Below, one piece after another: positions 47,677-59,600 of a DNA stretch of 64,000 bases; position 1 is the first letter of the stretch, and each line of letters starts with the position of its first letter. This DNA comes from Inia geoffrensis (lineage: Eukaryota > Chordata > Mammalia > Artiodactyla > Iniidae), in the NCBI GenBank assembly GCA_036417435.1, contig CM070899.1, forward strand, positions 1,741,001 to 1,805,000, in the 5' to 3' direction. The notes under the pieces were generated by a model. It did not search any database, was not told where the DNA came from, and saw nothing but the letters and a program-made list of their open reading frames with translations. Position numbers and translations under genes: made by a program.

Positions 47677-50600
47677 TCAGACGTCCACCTCCTGCGGCCC
47701 CGGGGCAGCGGTGGTGGCGGCGACGCTGATGTCGAAGCAGGTGACCATCATGACGCGGGCCTTGCACAGATTCACACACTGCTCCAGGGCAGCCGTGGCG
47801 CGCTCCAGGGCCGCCAGGTACTCGGCCGACTCGGGCTCCAGCTCCGGGTCCACCTCGACTAGGGATGGACGGCAGACCGCCAGTCAGGCCGGGGTCCCCG
47901 CAGGGCCCAGGAAATGCTTCTCTCCCTCCCAGCCTCTGGGTCCCCACCTGGGGCAGGGTGAAGTGGCTGGACTGGGGGCGCAGGTGGGGCGCAGAGCCTG
48001 GGGTCCTGCACCTGCGCCTCCCGGGGTGTGGGGGGGATGAGCGGGAAGACTCACACTGCTCCAGCCAGCGGCCGGGCTCCACCATCAGCCGGCCCTGGGT
48101 CTCAGCCAGCTCCTCGCGGAGCGCCTCACGCTTGGCCCACACCTCCTGCAGCCGCTGCTGCCTACGCTCGGCCAGCCTCAACTTCGCACTGACGCACACC
48201 GGGCCCTGGGCGGCGGGGACGGCGGCGGGTGGGCTCAGGCACGGAGGACGGCCTGCTCCCAGGGGCTCCGTGAGCCTCGCTCCACCACCCGGGCCCAGGC
48301 AGGCACACAGCGGGGCCTCAAAGGCGGGCAGGGGGTAGGACCTGGGCCCCTCCTGCCCGAGGGGGTTCACGCCACGTGCTCCCAAAGCAGCCCGTGCCTG
48401 TCTGGAACCTGAGCCCAGGACGAGTGGGCACGGCGGTGGGAAGCATGCCCACACCCCGGTGTAACTCCAGGGCACGAGAGCAGTGGCCTCAGGACCCCTC
48501 CAGCCCCCCACTCGGCCCACAAGGGCCATCGGGAGATGCCAGGGGTTCAGGGCCGAGCAGGGCCTTTCCTACCTTCTCTGCATTCTGGGAGGGCTGTGGA
48601 CAAGAGAGCAAGGTGAGGTCAGTGGGCTGCCCTGCCACACCCCAGGGCCCCACCCTGCCCTCCCAGGACCGCCTGCCCCCAGACTGCCCCAGCCCCGACC
48701 TCGGCCGGGTCCTCCCTCGGGGGCAGGCAGTGCCGCTGCAGGCGCTCCACGTCATCAATCTCGTACACCTTGATCTCGAAGGGTTCCTTCAGCGAGCCAG
48801 CCAGGGGCAGCGGCAGGTCCACCCACTGGCCGGGGAGGCTGGGCTTGCGGCCCAGGGCAGTGGCATCGGGCAGCGGGGCCGGGATCAGCCGTCGCCGCTG
48901 CAGACCTGCAACAGAGAGCCGGGCACTGGGTGAGTAGAGGCAGGACCCCAGCCCCCAGCCCAGGACTGAGAGGGGCGCCTGGCTGCAGTTCTGACAGGCA
49001 GAGCCCACGGGGGCCCTCCCAATCCTCAAATGCTCAGCCTAGCGCTGGCCAGAAACCCGGCTACCCCTGCCTGCCCGGTGGAACAGATGGGCTCCTGTCC
49101 CCCAGCCCCTCCCCCAGCCGGCCTGGGATGGCCACACCCTCCCTACTGGACAGCAGCCTCAAGGTCACACCCGCCAGCCCTGGAGGCAGCCCTCCGACAC
49201 CCTAAGGGGCCATGTTGCTTCCTAACTGCAACCGTCTCTACCGCCACTGCCTCCGGACAGGCTCCCAAGCCAGGCCCATGCTTGTGGCACCAGCCACATC
49301 TCCCAGCACACCCCTCCCTGCTCCCCACGCTGGCCTCCTGCTTTCCCAGCCCACCTTCAGCCAGGGCATGCCTGCCCCGCCCTCCCGGAGGACATCAGCC
49401 AGTGGCCAAATCCCCCCAGCCACACACAGCATGAGAAACAGGCCCACCCTACCCGGGTCCCCAGAGACAGAAGGTCCAGTGGCTGGAGGCAGGAAGAGCA
49501 CAGCAAGGGGCTCCCAGGCAGCTGGGCACCAGCCCCGGCGGGGAACACCAAGCTTGGAGCTCCAGACCCAAGTCCTCTCCCGGCTCCCCACGACTCGGCA
49601 GGGTGCCCTGTGTGGGCCCACTCCTGCCAGCCCGCTCTGAGGGCATGGGGACCAGCCTCAGAGGCAGCGTGAGGACCAGAGAAGGGCACACGCTGGGTGC
49701 ATCTTCAGACAGTAGGGGCTGCACACACCTACAGCCTGAACAGCCCCAGGCACGTCTGTGAAACCGGTGAGGGCCGCCTACACTGGGATCCACAAAGGTG
49801 GTGCCCAGCTGTCAAGTGCAGCCGGGCCCAGGCCCTGCAGGGGCTGGGCCACACCCACCTGTGGCCCTCTTCTTGGGGGACTTGAGGCTGCGGGAGCGGG
49901 CGCCCGGGGACGCAGCCCCACTGTCGCTCATCGAGTCAGGGGCCGAGGAGGCGCTGCCGGTGGCCTCGCTGTCGCGCATCATGCTCTCGTAGCCGCTGCT
50001 GCCGCCGCTGTGGTAAAAGAGGGCCGTGCGGCCCATGGCGGGCGGCAGCTCCCCGCTCAGCACGCTGCTGTTGTCGCTGCCGTGGCCGCTGCTGTAGCGC
50101 TGCGGCCGCCGCGGGGCCGTCACCTTGCTGTACGGAGAGGGCAGCACCGGGCCCGCGGGCGGCCGCTCCTCAGACACGTTCACGCCGCTATCGTTGCCGC
50201 TGTCTGAGTCGGCCGAGCCCCACAAGGGGCCACTTCGGCCGTGGTGGGCACCGGCCGCCAGCTCGTTGACACGGCTGTGGGTGGCCCGGAGCGCCTGCTT
50301 GGTGCCCATGATGGTGCCCCGGCTGGCCTTGGCCCCAACGCAAGGCACCGCTCGCGGGGCGACCCTGGGGCCCGTCACCGGGCCCCCAGGGGTCCTGCCC
50401 GCCACAGGGGCCAGCGGCTTCACCGAAGCACCCAGAGCCCTGGACCCGCCTGCCGCCGGGCTGCGGCCCTTGCCCCCGCTGGTGGGGGGCTTGGGGGTCC
50501 CCACGCCCTTGGCCGGGCTGCTCCTACAGGCAGGAGCGGGCCCAGGTGTGGGGCTGGCAGGTGGCACACCCAACCTGGGCACGGCCCGGGCCGGCCTCCC

Positions 50601-53600
50601 GGGGCCCTCCCTGGCCTTGCTGCTGCCGTGCGCCAGGCCCTCCTCGCACCGCTCCAGAGACCCGTGCGCGGCGGGACGGCACCCTGCCTCTGTCTTGCCA
50701 GCCCGGGCCTTCAGGCTGGACGTGGCCCTGGGAATGGAGTGGTCGGCCCGGCCGCCAGGCCTGGCCTCCCCCTCCCCTCGGAGGAAGGCGGCAGCCCCGG
50801 CCCAAGCCAGGCTCCCGGCCTGGGGAGGGGCCGGCGCCGGGCTGTTCTTGTGCTCCAGGCTGGACTTGCGCACCGGCGGGGCCGGGGGGGCCGCCCCCCC
50901 GCCAGGCCGCGGGCAGAGGTCCCCTTTGGAGGCCACACTCTTCTTGCTGCTGGAGGTGGCCTTTGGGCTGCCCAGGCAGGCCGCTGCCTCGGCCGAGGCG
51001 TCCCCAAAGGATGTGGAGGGCGTGGTCACACCCAGAGTGGTGGCTCCCCTCCGCAGCGGTGGGATCTGAGCCACGGCCTCTGGCCTGTGGGCTGCCCTGC
51101 CCACCTCACAGCCGTCCACCACCCTCCGGGTACAAGCCAGCATCGGGGCCAGGCCGGGGGCCCTGCTGGCAGAGGCCAGGGGCAGCAGGCCACATTCGTC
51201 CGCCCGGAGAAGCCAAGGGTCCTCGAAGAGGCCTCCAGGGCCAGGCGGGCCCGGGGCCAGGCGGGGGCAGCCCACACGATCGGCCGTTGAGGTAGTCCTC
51301 GGTTTGCGGGGAAGGCTGGAGTGGATAGTTGGTGCTGGGGCGGCACCCCGTGGAGGCGCGGCGTGGGGCTCCCGGCCAGGTCGGCTGGCAGCTGCCGTGG
51401 CCTCCTCCGTGGGACAAGGACTCTGGGCGGGGCCGGGACTGTCCGGTCTGTCCTGCTCTGAGAACTGACAGCTGCTGCCCTCCAGGGAGCCGTCCAGGAT
51501 CGGGGCCCCCAGAGGGTCAGGCCCTGCTGGCGAGCTGGGGCTGAAGGGGTCTGGGCTGGCCCGCGAGGGAGGCCGCGGGGCGGGGCCGAGACTGCCGGCC
51601 GTGCACACGCTGACCTCGCTGAGCCATGAGCTGATGGAGGAGCCGTGGCTGCCGCCAGCTGCGGCCGCCCCGTCCGGGGCCCCACCGGGCGCCTGCGAAG
51701 TGTACGCATCGAACTCGTCGTTAATGCTGCTGATGATGCTGACTGGCCTCGAACCCGAGGCCAGGGCCTGCAGGGAGCAGTCGCTGCCGAGGCTGGCCAG
51801 GCTGGAGGGGCGCCCAGGGCCAGCCAGCCCCCCCAGGGACAGCTCCTCCACCAGAGTGAACACCAGCTCGTCCTCGCCGTTGAGCTCCACGGGCTGCTGC
51901 AAGGTCACTGTGGTGGTCAGCAGGCCCCGTTCCAGACACTGGCCACGTGAGGAGGGGCGGGGGCAGCCCTCCTGCCCGCTCATGCCCACGGGGGGTGTCC
52001 GTACCACACCCACACCGTCGGCTCCCCCAGACTCCTCTGGGGCCCCACCAGCTTCTGGCTGCCGAGGCAGTGGGGGGGCCGGGCTGGGCAGCGGCCTCCT
52101 GCCTCTGCCCCCCGTGGCCTTATCCAGCACAGGCAGCTCGGGCCTGGCACTGCCAACCTCTCTCTGGTCGCCACCAGCCTTGGAGGGCTCCGGGGCACCG
52201 TGGTGGGTATCTGGGCCGGGGCTGCCGCGAGGCGTGCCGGCGGCCAGTGGGGAGCCCACGGCTTTCCTGGGGGCCACGGCCTCAGGCAGCGAGGGCTTCC
52301 TGCCCCCACGGGCCGGGCTAGCCTGGGCTCCGCTGGCGCCACCCAGGCCTCCTGGGGGGCCCTCGCTGCCATGGATGCACTCCAGCCGCTCCTGCAGCTC
52401 CGCAAAGGTGCTGCAGCGGAAGTGATCAGCGTCACGCAGGCCCCGGGAGGGGTGGCGGCGGCTCAGTGCGGGGATGATGGGCACAAAGTCGGGGGGGCCC
52501 TCGCTGTCTGTGAGCTCGCGGTCTGACAGCTCCGCCCCCCCCGGCCCCACGTAGATGACGGTGTCGCAGGACTGCTCGCTGCTGGATGAGTAGTCGGGGT
52601 CGCCGGGCGAGCTGGGGGCCAGGCGGTCGGGGTCTGGGGCTGCAGAGCGCGGATGGAAGTGTCGCAGGTGCGGGGGGCGGCGGGCACGGCCTTCCTCGCA
52701 GGAGCTGTCCCCACCCGAGGAGCTGGACGCGTACTGGAGACAGAGCAGGCCCACCTGAGCGGCCTCCCCCCCCTGCCCTCCCTTCCCCCGCACCCCAGCC
52801 ACACACACCACGCTCCAGCGAAGGAAGTGACAGCGCAGCCACCAACCGTGTCCCATCAAGCACTGGACTGGCACGAAAGGTCTCAGGCCCCGAACATAAC
52901 CGGACCTCCTCAGCAACTTCCAAGGAAGCGTTAAGCCGAGTCACAGGGAGGTGAGAACACGTGCCCTCAGCACACGGCGAGTAAGTGCAAACCCAGGATT
53001 CAGACCCAGGGCACCCCGGGGCGCCCCTAACTCCACCCTCCGGCCCGACGGAGGGCTGCCTGGGGCATGCCCTGCTGGACCAGGCCTGGGAGGGGTCCAG
53101 GCCACGGGCATCCCACCAGGCTGCCCTGAGCACACACCTACCCCTGGGCCAGGCAGAAAGAGGCTAGACAACCACAGCCCCCAGTGCGAGCAGGTCCAGT
53201 TCTGCTTGGGGCGACCTCGAGCGTGGGCCCCGCCGCATCTGGGCAAGGCCATGTGGGCACAGCCCTGTGACCCCAGGACATGCGGGGCCCCAGCACCCCC
53301 ACCATGCAGGCAGGGGCCCTCGGGGAGAGGGAGGGGCAGGCGGGGGGCGGAGCCAACCTTGACCTTCTTCCTACGCAGGCGGTGGAGGTGGGCGGCCAGC
53401 TGCACGGTGCTGAGCGTCTCGGCGTGGCGGGCGGGCGCATCGGAAACGTGGGCGATCATCGTGGTGCGGCAGTTGGCGGTGGCCAGGGTCTCCCGCAGCA
53501 GCATGGTGAGCCTGTGCTCCCTGGGGGCCAGGGAGGGGCGGGGGTCTGGGGCTGAGGGCCCAGGAGGGATGCCGGGTGGGAGGCTGGGCGCGTGGGCTGC

Positions 53601-56600
53601 CGCAGGGCCTCTCGCTGGACCAGGGCCAGGCCTGGAGCCTCGGGGGCAGGGCTGACCCCCACCTCTGTTCCCCACACCGTGGGCGCCAGGACCCCCCCCC
53701 CCACCAGCCCTCGGGCAGCAAGGCCCGTCAGGTGATGGAGGAGCAAAGAACTGAGGGCCTCAGGGACCACAAACACGCTGGACACGCCTGACGTGGGCTG
53801 GGCTGGGCTGGGTCCCCAGAGCCCCGGCCAGGAGCCCGCCACTCACCTGTAGGGCACATGTTTGGCTCCGCTGACCAGGGCCAAGATGACGCTGCCCAAG
53901 GCCGACAAGGACAGACATGGCGGGCCCCCGAGGGCCTCCCCACCCCTGCCGGACGCCCCCTCACAGCTGCCAAAGTCGATGAGGTGCAGGCGGCTGCGGC
54001 CTCCAGACACTGAAACCACAGGGCAGGAGGCTGAAGGCTCGGCCGCAGGGCACCCAGACCCTGCCCCGCGGCCCACGCCCGGGACACTCCTGCCGAGAGG
54101 GAGGGCGGCCGGACCCACACCACACAGGCGCCACGGCCACCTACTTCCGCCCCTGCCGCACTTCTCCACACGGTACTGGTACACGTGCAGCGTGAAGAGC
54201 ATGTGCGAGCCGCCCAGGGCGTCCCCGCCACCGCCGGCCTGGCTGGCGCTGCGCGCGGCCAGCGCCGCGTCCAGGTAGAAGGCCGCCTTCTCGGCCGTGG
54301 GCGCCCGCAGCTCACTCCGGTCCTGGAGCTGCAGACAGACGGACAGCGGGGACGGCGCCTCAGTGGCTCGGGGCCGAGCCGCCGCCCCCACGCGGCCCGC
54401 GAGCCCGTGGCCCTGCTCCCCGCGCAGCGGCCTCGGCGTACCTGCGTCCCGCAGACGGGGTCCTCCCGCAGGTACACCCCCGGGGACTGGGCGTCCTGCA
54501 GGCTGCTGGAGGCCACCTCGGCCAGCAGGTCCCGCAGGCTCTGGTCCCGGCCGCACACCTCCACGGCCGAGACGCGGACGGAGAAGCGAGCGCCCACCCT
54601 CTCCTTGCGCTCGTCAATGAGCCTGAAGAGCCAGGAGATGGCACAGGGCACGATGCCCAGGCTCTGGGGCGAGCTGTCCTTCCCGATCATGGTGTAGGAC
54701 TTGCCTGGGGGCCAGCGTGACAAGCCCTCAGAGCCCAGCCAGACCCGGCAGCTGCATCCTCGGTCCTGCCCGGGGCCCTCAGGGCCGACCTGGGGCCGCT
54801 GAAACCCCGGGGGCCTCTTCTGACCCACTCCGTGGCTCTACCTTCTAGGCCTACAGGGTTTCAGCTTCCTATCCACAAGCCCCCCGCCCCAGGTGCCCAC
54901 CTGCTGCCCATATGGGCTATGCCACCCCCCACCCCACCCAGATATGGCACCCAGCGACTGCAGAGAGGGGATGGTAAGGGGCATTTACCAAGGCTCACGT
55001 GGCCAAAGGAGAAAACGCAGCCATCGGCCCCACTGACCACCGACTGAAGCACGTCAGCCACTGTCCCCGAGCAGACCTCAGCCTGGGGGAGGGGCACAGA
55101 GTCAGGCAGCCACCGGCCTCCCGCCACTTCTGTCTCATCATGTGCAGACAGTGAGTCCACGAGGTGGCCGGGAGGGCGCCCAAGACCAAGGACACAAAAA
55201 TCTCCACGTGGACACACGACACACACTCACGGCATGAACCAGCCAGACACAGCTGGCAGGCACACGCAGTGTGCACGCACACACACAGAAGTCAGTGCCC
55301 TCGCGGCCACGCCGGGCACACACCATGGTGCACGCACACATGGCACACACGGCACGCACGGAGGAGCATCTCTGGGAAACAAAACACCACTCGGAAAGCT
55401 TCCATGGGGCATGGGCTCTGAAAAACTTGGCCTGAGAACCAGGCCGGGAGCTGGGTGGAGACACCACGAGGGCTGGGGAGGCCAGCGAGGAAGGGGAAAC
55501 ACAGTCGGCCTCCCCACCACCCCCACGACCCCCACCCCCCGCCCAGCCCCGGCTCTGCACGAGAAGGCCCCGCCCCTGCCCGAGGCCGCCACCATCACCC
55601 TCACCTGCTCCGAGTCCTGGGGGAAGACGGCATCGAAGGCAAACATCTTGGGAACGGCAGCCGTGGTGGCGTGTCGGGGGCCCGCGCAGCCTGGGGGCCC
55701 CGTGGCCGGGTCATAGAGGGTCACCTGCTTCCTCCTCGGGTCCACCTGCAGGAAGGACGTGGACTCGGCCAAGCGCTGGGCCCCGTGCGCAGGCCAGATC
55801 CGCAGCATGACCTTCACCTGGGGAGGCGGGCAGGGCGGGCATCTGAGCGGCTGCTAAGTACAGGGCAGGAGGGGCTTCACGCGAGTCAGGACGGTGGGCC
55901 AGGCCCCGGCGTGGGGTCCCCGCCGCAGGAACGCGGCGCCGGCACCCCAGCTCCGGGCCAGAGCGCCTCCCACGTGAGATCAGCCATGCAGGGAAAATAC
56001 GAAGGCCAGCGAGAGGAGAGGCTGGCCGGGGACAGAGCGCGTCAGCACAGCGCGGGGGGCACGAGGCAGAGGGAGGGCAGGACGGAGGGAGCAGACTCCA
56101 GCTGCCCCAGTGAGCAGAGAGACAGAAGGACGAGGACGGGACCCAGAGTGCACCCCACCTCGATCTGGAGCTCCTCCGCACCCTCTCGCCGACTCAGAGG
56201 CAGAGCCAGCACCAAGGGAGCTGAACCCAAAGACAGGCCTCCGAGAGCAGGGTCACCCCACACAGGCACGCCCCAGACACGCCAGCTCCCCGCTGCACCA
56301 GCCACCATGGCGACCCACCCCCCAGGCCCACACAGGCTTCAGAAGGGGGAGGGAAGACACTCAGAGAGGTCGACTGTCTCACCCGTGTCACACAGCCTGC
56401 CAGTGGGTCTCCTGAAATCCCAAACCCCAAATCTGAGGGCGGAGAGAGAGGGGCAAGCAGATCGGGGCAGCAAGACCCGGCCCAACCAGACAGGAAGGCA
56501 CAGGCCCCGGCCCCGCCCACAGGGTCCCCTCAGAGCCCCACGCACGCTCCTCTGAAGGTGTGTCCTCCACCCCTGATGTGGAGGACAGGGGCTGCCTCAC

Positions 56601-59600
56601 AGCCCGGGGCCTCCCCACAGCCCCCAGCTCCCGACCTCGGGCTCCACACACAGCAAGGTGCAGCCCCAAGGTAAGACAGCCGTGCACCGCGGCCGGGCAG
56701 GCCGAGGGGCGCGCGGGCCGCATGAGCAGCTGACTCCCTGCCGAGGGGAGGGACAAGTGCCCCACACCCCGGCCCCCGACGTGTCTGTCCAGCCTCACCT
56801 CCTCCAGCGAGCCGTTCCTCCCAGCTCCCAGCCCCAAGCCAGAGGCCTTCAGAGCCCTGGGCACATCCTCCCGTGTCTGCACCTCAGGGGGTGGGCGGGC
56901 AGGAGTGTGTGGAGTGAAGGAAGGACAAACACGCGGAGGGGGACGGGCCTGACGCCTGTGGTGCCCTCGGGGAGAAACGGCATCTGGTGCTTGTGACCCC
57001 AGAGCCGCTCGGAACCCCAAGGACACCTGTGGCAGGACTCCGGGTCAGCAGGACGCCAGAGGCAATCCCACTGGCACAGAACCCGGAAGGAAGAGGGCGG
57101 GATGATCCCAGAGGAGACGGGAATCCTGAATCCCCAGGCCAGGGGAGATGGTGGAGAGACGAGGGCTGGGGTGGGGGCCCGGGGTGGGGACAGAGCAGAG
57201 CTGGACAGGGCTCGGCTCAGCTCAGGGCCCGACAGGCCACCAGGCAGCCTCTGCCACTGTGAGTCCCCCGAACACAAAAGCAGATGCAAGGCTTGCCTGT
57301 GCTCCCTACCCACGTTCATGCCAGCTCCTGGGGCTGGACTACCAGCCCCAAGGCCCTCAAGGGAACAGAAAGCTCAGAGGGGAGGGAAGCCAGGAACCAA
57401 GATGCAGGAGCCCAGAACAAGCGACACTGCAAACACCCCCAAACCCGCATGGACAACAAAACACCCTGGGCCGCGCAGCTTGTGTGTCGCCAAGGGGGGC
57501 CAAGTGCTGACAGGGCAAGCCACCCTGGGGGAGGGCCCCTCTCAGGAGAAGGCACCAGACTCCAGTTTCCGCTGGAGGACACCGCCCTCCACTCTCCGGT
57601 GAAATCTCCGATTTCTCCAGTACAGTGTAAATCAAATTACCAGCCTCATCTCAGAGCCAATATTTTTCACGGGTTTAATTGCAACTGACAGATACATAAC
57701 TCCGGCGAAATTGGTTTACCGTGGGTAGTTCGCACGGGGCACCATCTCTGTCCCTTCGGCATGTGGCAAATTGACATGCAAACTCGCGCCGCGTAAGGAG
57801 AGGGGGTCCTCCAGGGAGACACGGAAAGACATACTTTTCTATTGAGCTCCTCCGAACCTGGGCTCCATTAGCTGAGAATCGATTCTCTTATTCCCCGACG
57901 ACATGAACAAAACTATTTCATTTCCAAACGCCACTGCCAAGCAGATGAAAATGTGCACTTTCCAGTAATTTCGGGCAATTTTTTTTCAGCGTGAACTCCT
58001 GGCCGCCTCAGGAGCCAAATGGGTTCTGCGGATTGGAGAGCGTTCCCAGCGGGGAGGGGACATCGCGTGCGCCAGCCCCACGCCACGCGCCACCGTCCCA
58101 GCTAAATGCCTGGGTCACTGTCTGCAAGAATCCTTTCATTACCACAGGGAAATGACAGGGTCTTTGTGCCACACAATCACGTCTCCCCCCTAAATGTTCA
58201 GATATTGCAAAGCCCCGCTGAATAGCTGCCAGGTAGGGAAAAAATACATTTTGCATAAAAGGGGGCTTCCACTCCTAAGAGACAGCCCAGGCAGTCCTGG
58301 GGGGAGGGGCTGTCTTCTTTAATACCGCAAGATGATGAATTATCTTAAGTGGCACATTAATGTCAGGAATCGAGTGTAATCTAACTTTCTTTCCTCTGAC
58401 AATATTAAATGCCTTTCAGGAGGCATTTCTAACTCTGTGCTATTCGTGCAAATAACCTCCAGGGAGCTGGGGAGGGGGCTCTGGGGGGCGCAGTGAGAGG
58501 AGCAGGACAGGTGGCCACGGGCTCCCTGCCACAGGGGACCAGGGCACAGCAGTGGTCTGCCGGAGAGAGGGGAGGAGCCCCCGCCCTGGAATACCTGGGT
58601 GGGGGATCTGGCCCCAGGGGGACAAGGAGGCCTGCTGGAGCCCCAAGTAACACGGCGGCAGTAAGAAAGCAGGGTCTGCACCACGAGCCTCCTCAACCCT
58701 CCAGCCACCCAGCCCCCACCCCAGACGGGCCGAATGACCAGGGCCAGAGTTGCTCAGAGCCCCTTCCCCACGGCCAGCTCGCGGTGTCCTCCCTCTGGCC
58801 CCGGCACTCCCACCGCCCACGCAGGGCCCAGGTTCCACAATTCAGCAAGCTCCCGGGGGACATGTCTACCTCCGTCTCAGGGAGTGGTGGTGATGGGGTG
58901 AGGGAAGGCTTCCTGGACGTCCGGACACGGGGACTGACCTCCAGGAGGCCGAGCACAGAGGCTACAGCAGGAGGGCCAGGGGGAGGGTGGGGTGGCGGCC
59001 TGGGGGGCAGCTCGGGCCCGGGCAGGGTATCAGACCCCTCTGCAGACCCGTCACTAGGAGCAGAAGCCCCCTGGGGCGTGTCCTAGGCGGCAGGACAGAC
59101 TGAGTCCAGGGGTGTGTGGAACCCGCCCCCCCAGCTCTGCAGGGGTTGGGCCTCTGGGCACTGGAAGGCCGGACCCAGTGCCCGGTGGGCAGCCGCCACT
59201 CTCGGGGAGGGGCAGAGCGGGCAGAAGGCCAGGACCACGTGATGGGGTGCACGCTCAGGGCTGGGGTCCTGTCCTCACCCCAGAGCCGTGTGGCCCTGGT
59301 GACAGGCCCAACCCCACTGTGCCTTGGACTCACACCCTCCAGAGGCACAGAATCCCCCCACTAACGCACTCACACAGAGCCGCACAGGCAGGCCCTGGCC
59401 CAGACTTGGGGGGCAGTCACAGGCAACCCAGATGGGACCAGGACAGAAACCGGTCTCAGCCAAAGGCCACAGGAGCCAGGAGGCAGCCAGCCTGTGACCG
59501 GGCGAGGCTTTCTCCACTCTGGGCCTGCATCCCCACCTGAAAGCGGTAGCGTCCTGACTCAACTGCTCCCCCACTTCTCAGGTCAGGCTGTGGCTGGGGT

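Noticed and set aside
50125..51290. Plus-strand open frames of 314 and 349 codons opposite the KIF26A giant exon
   Set aside because: They lie antisense to a GC-rich exon where stop codons are rare. No domain, promoter or splice pattern supports them.
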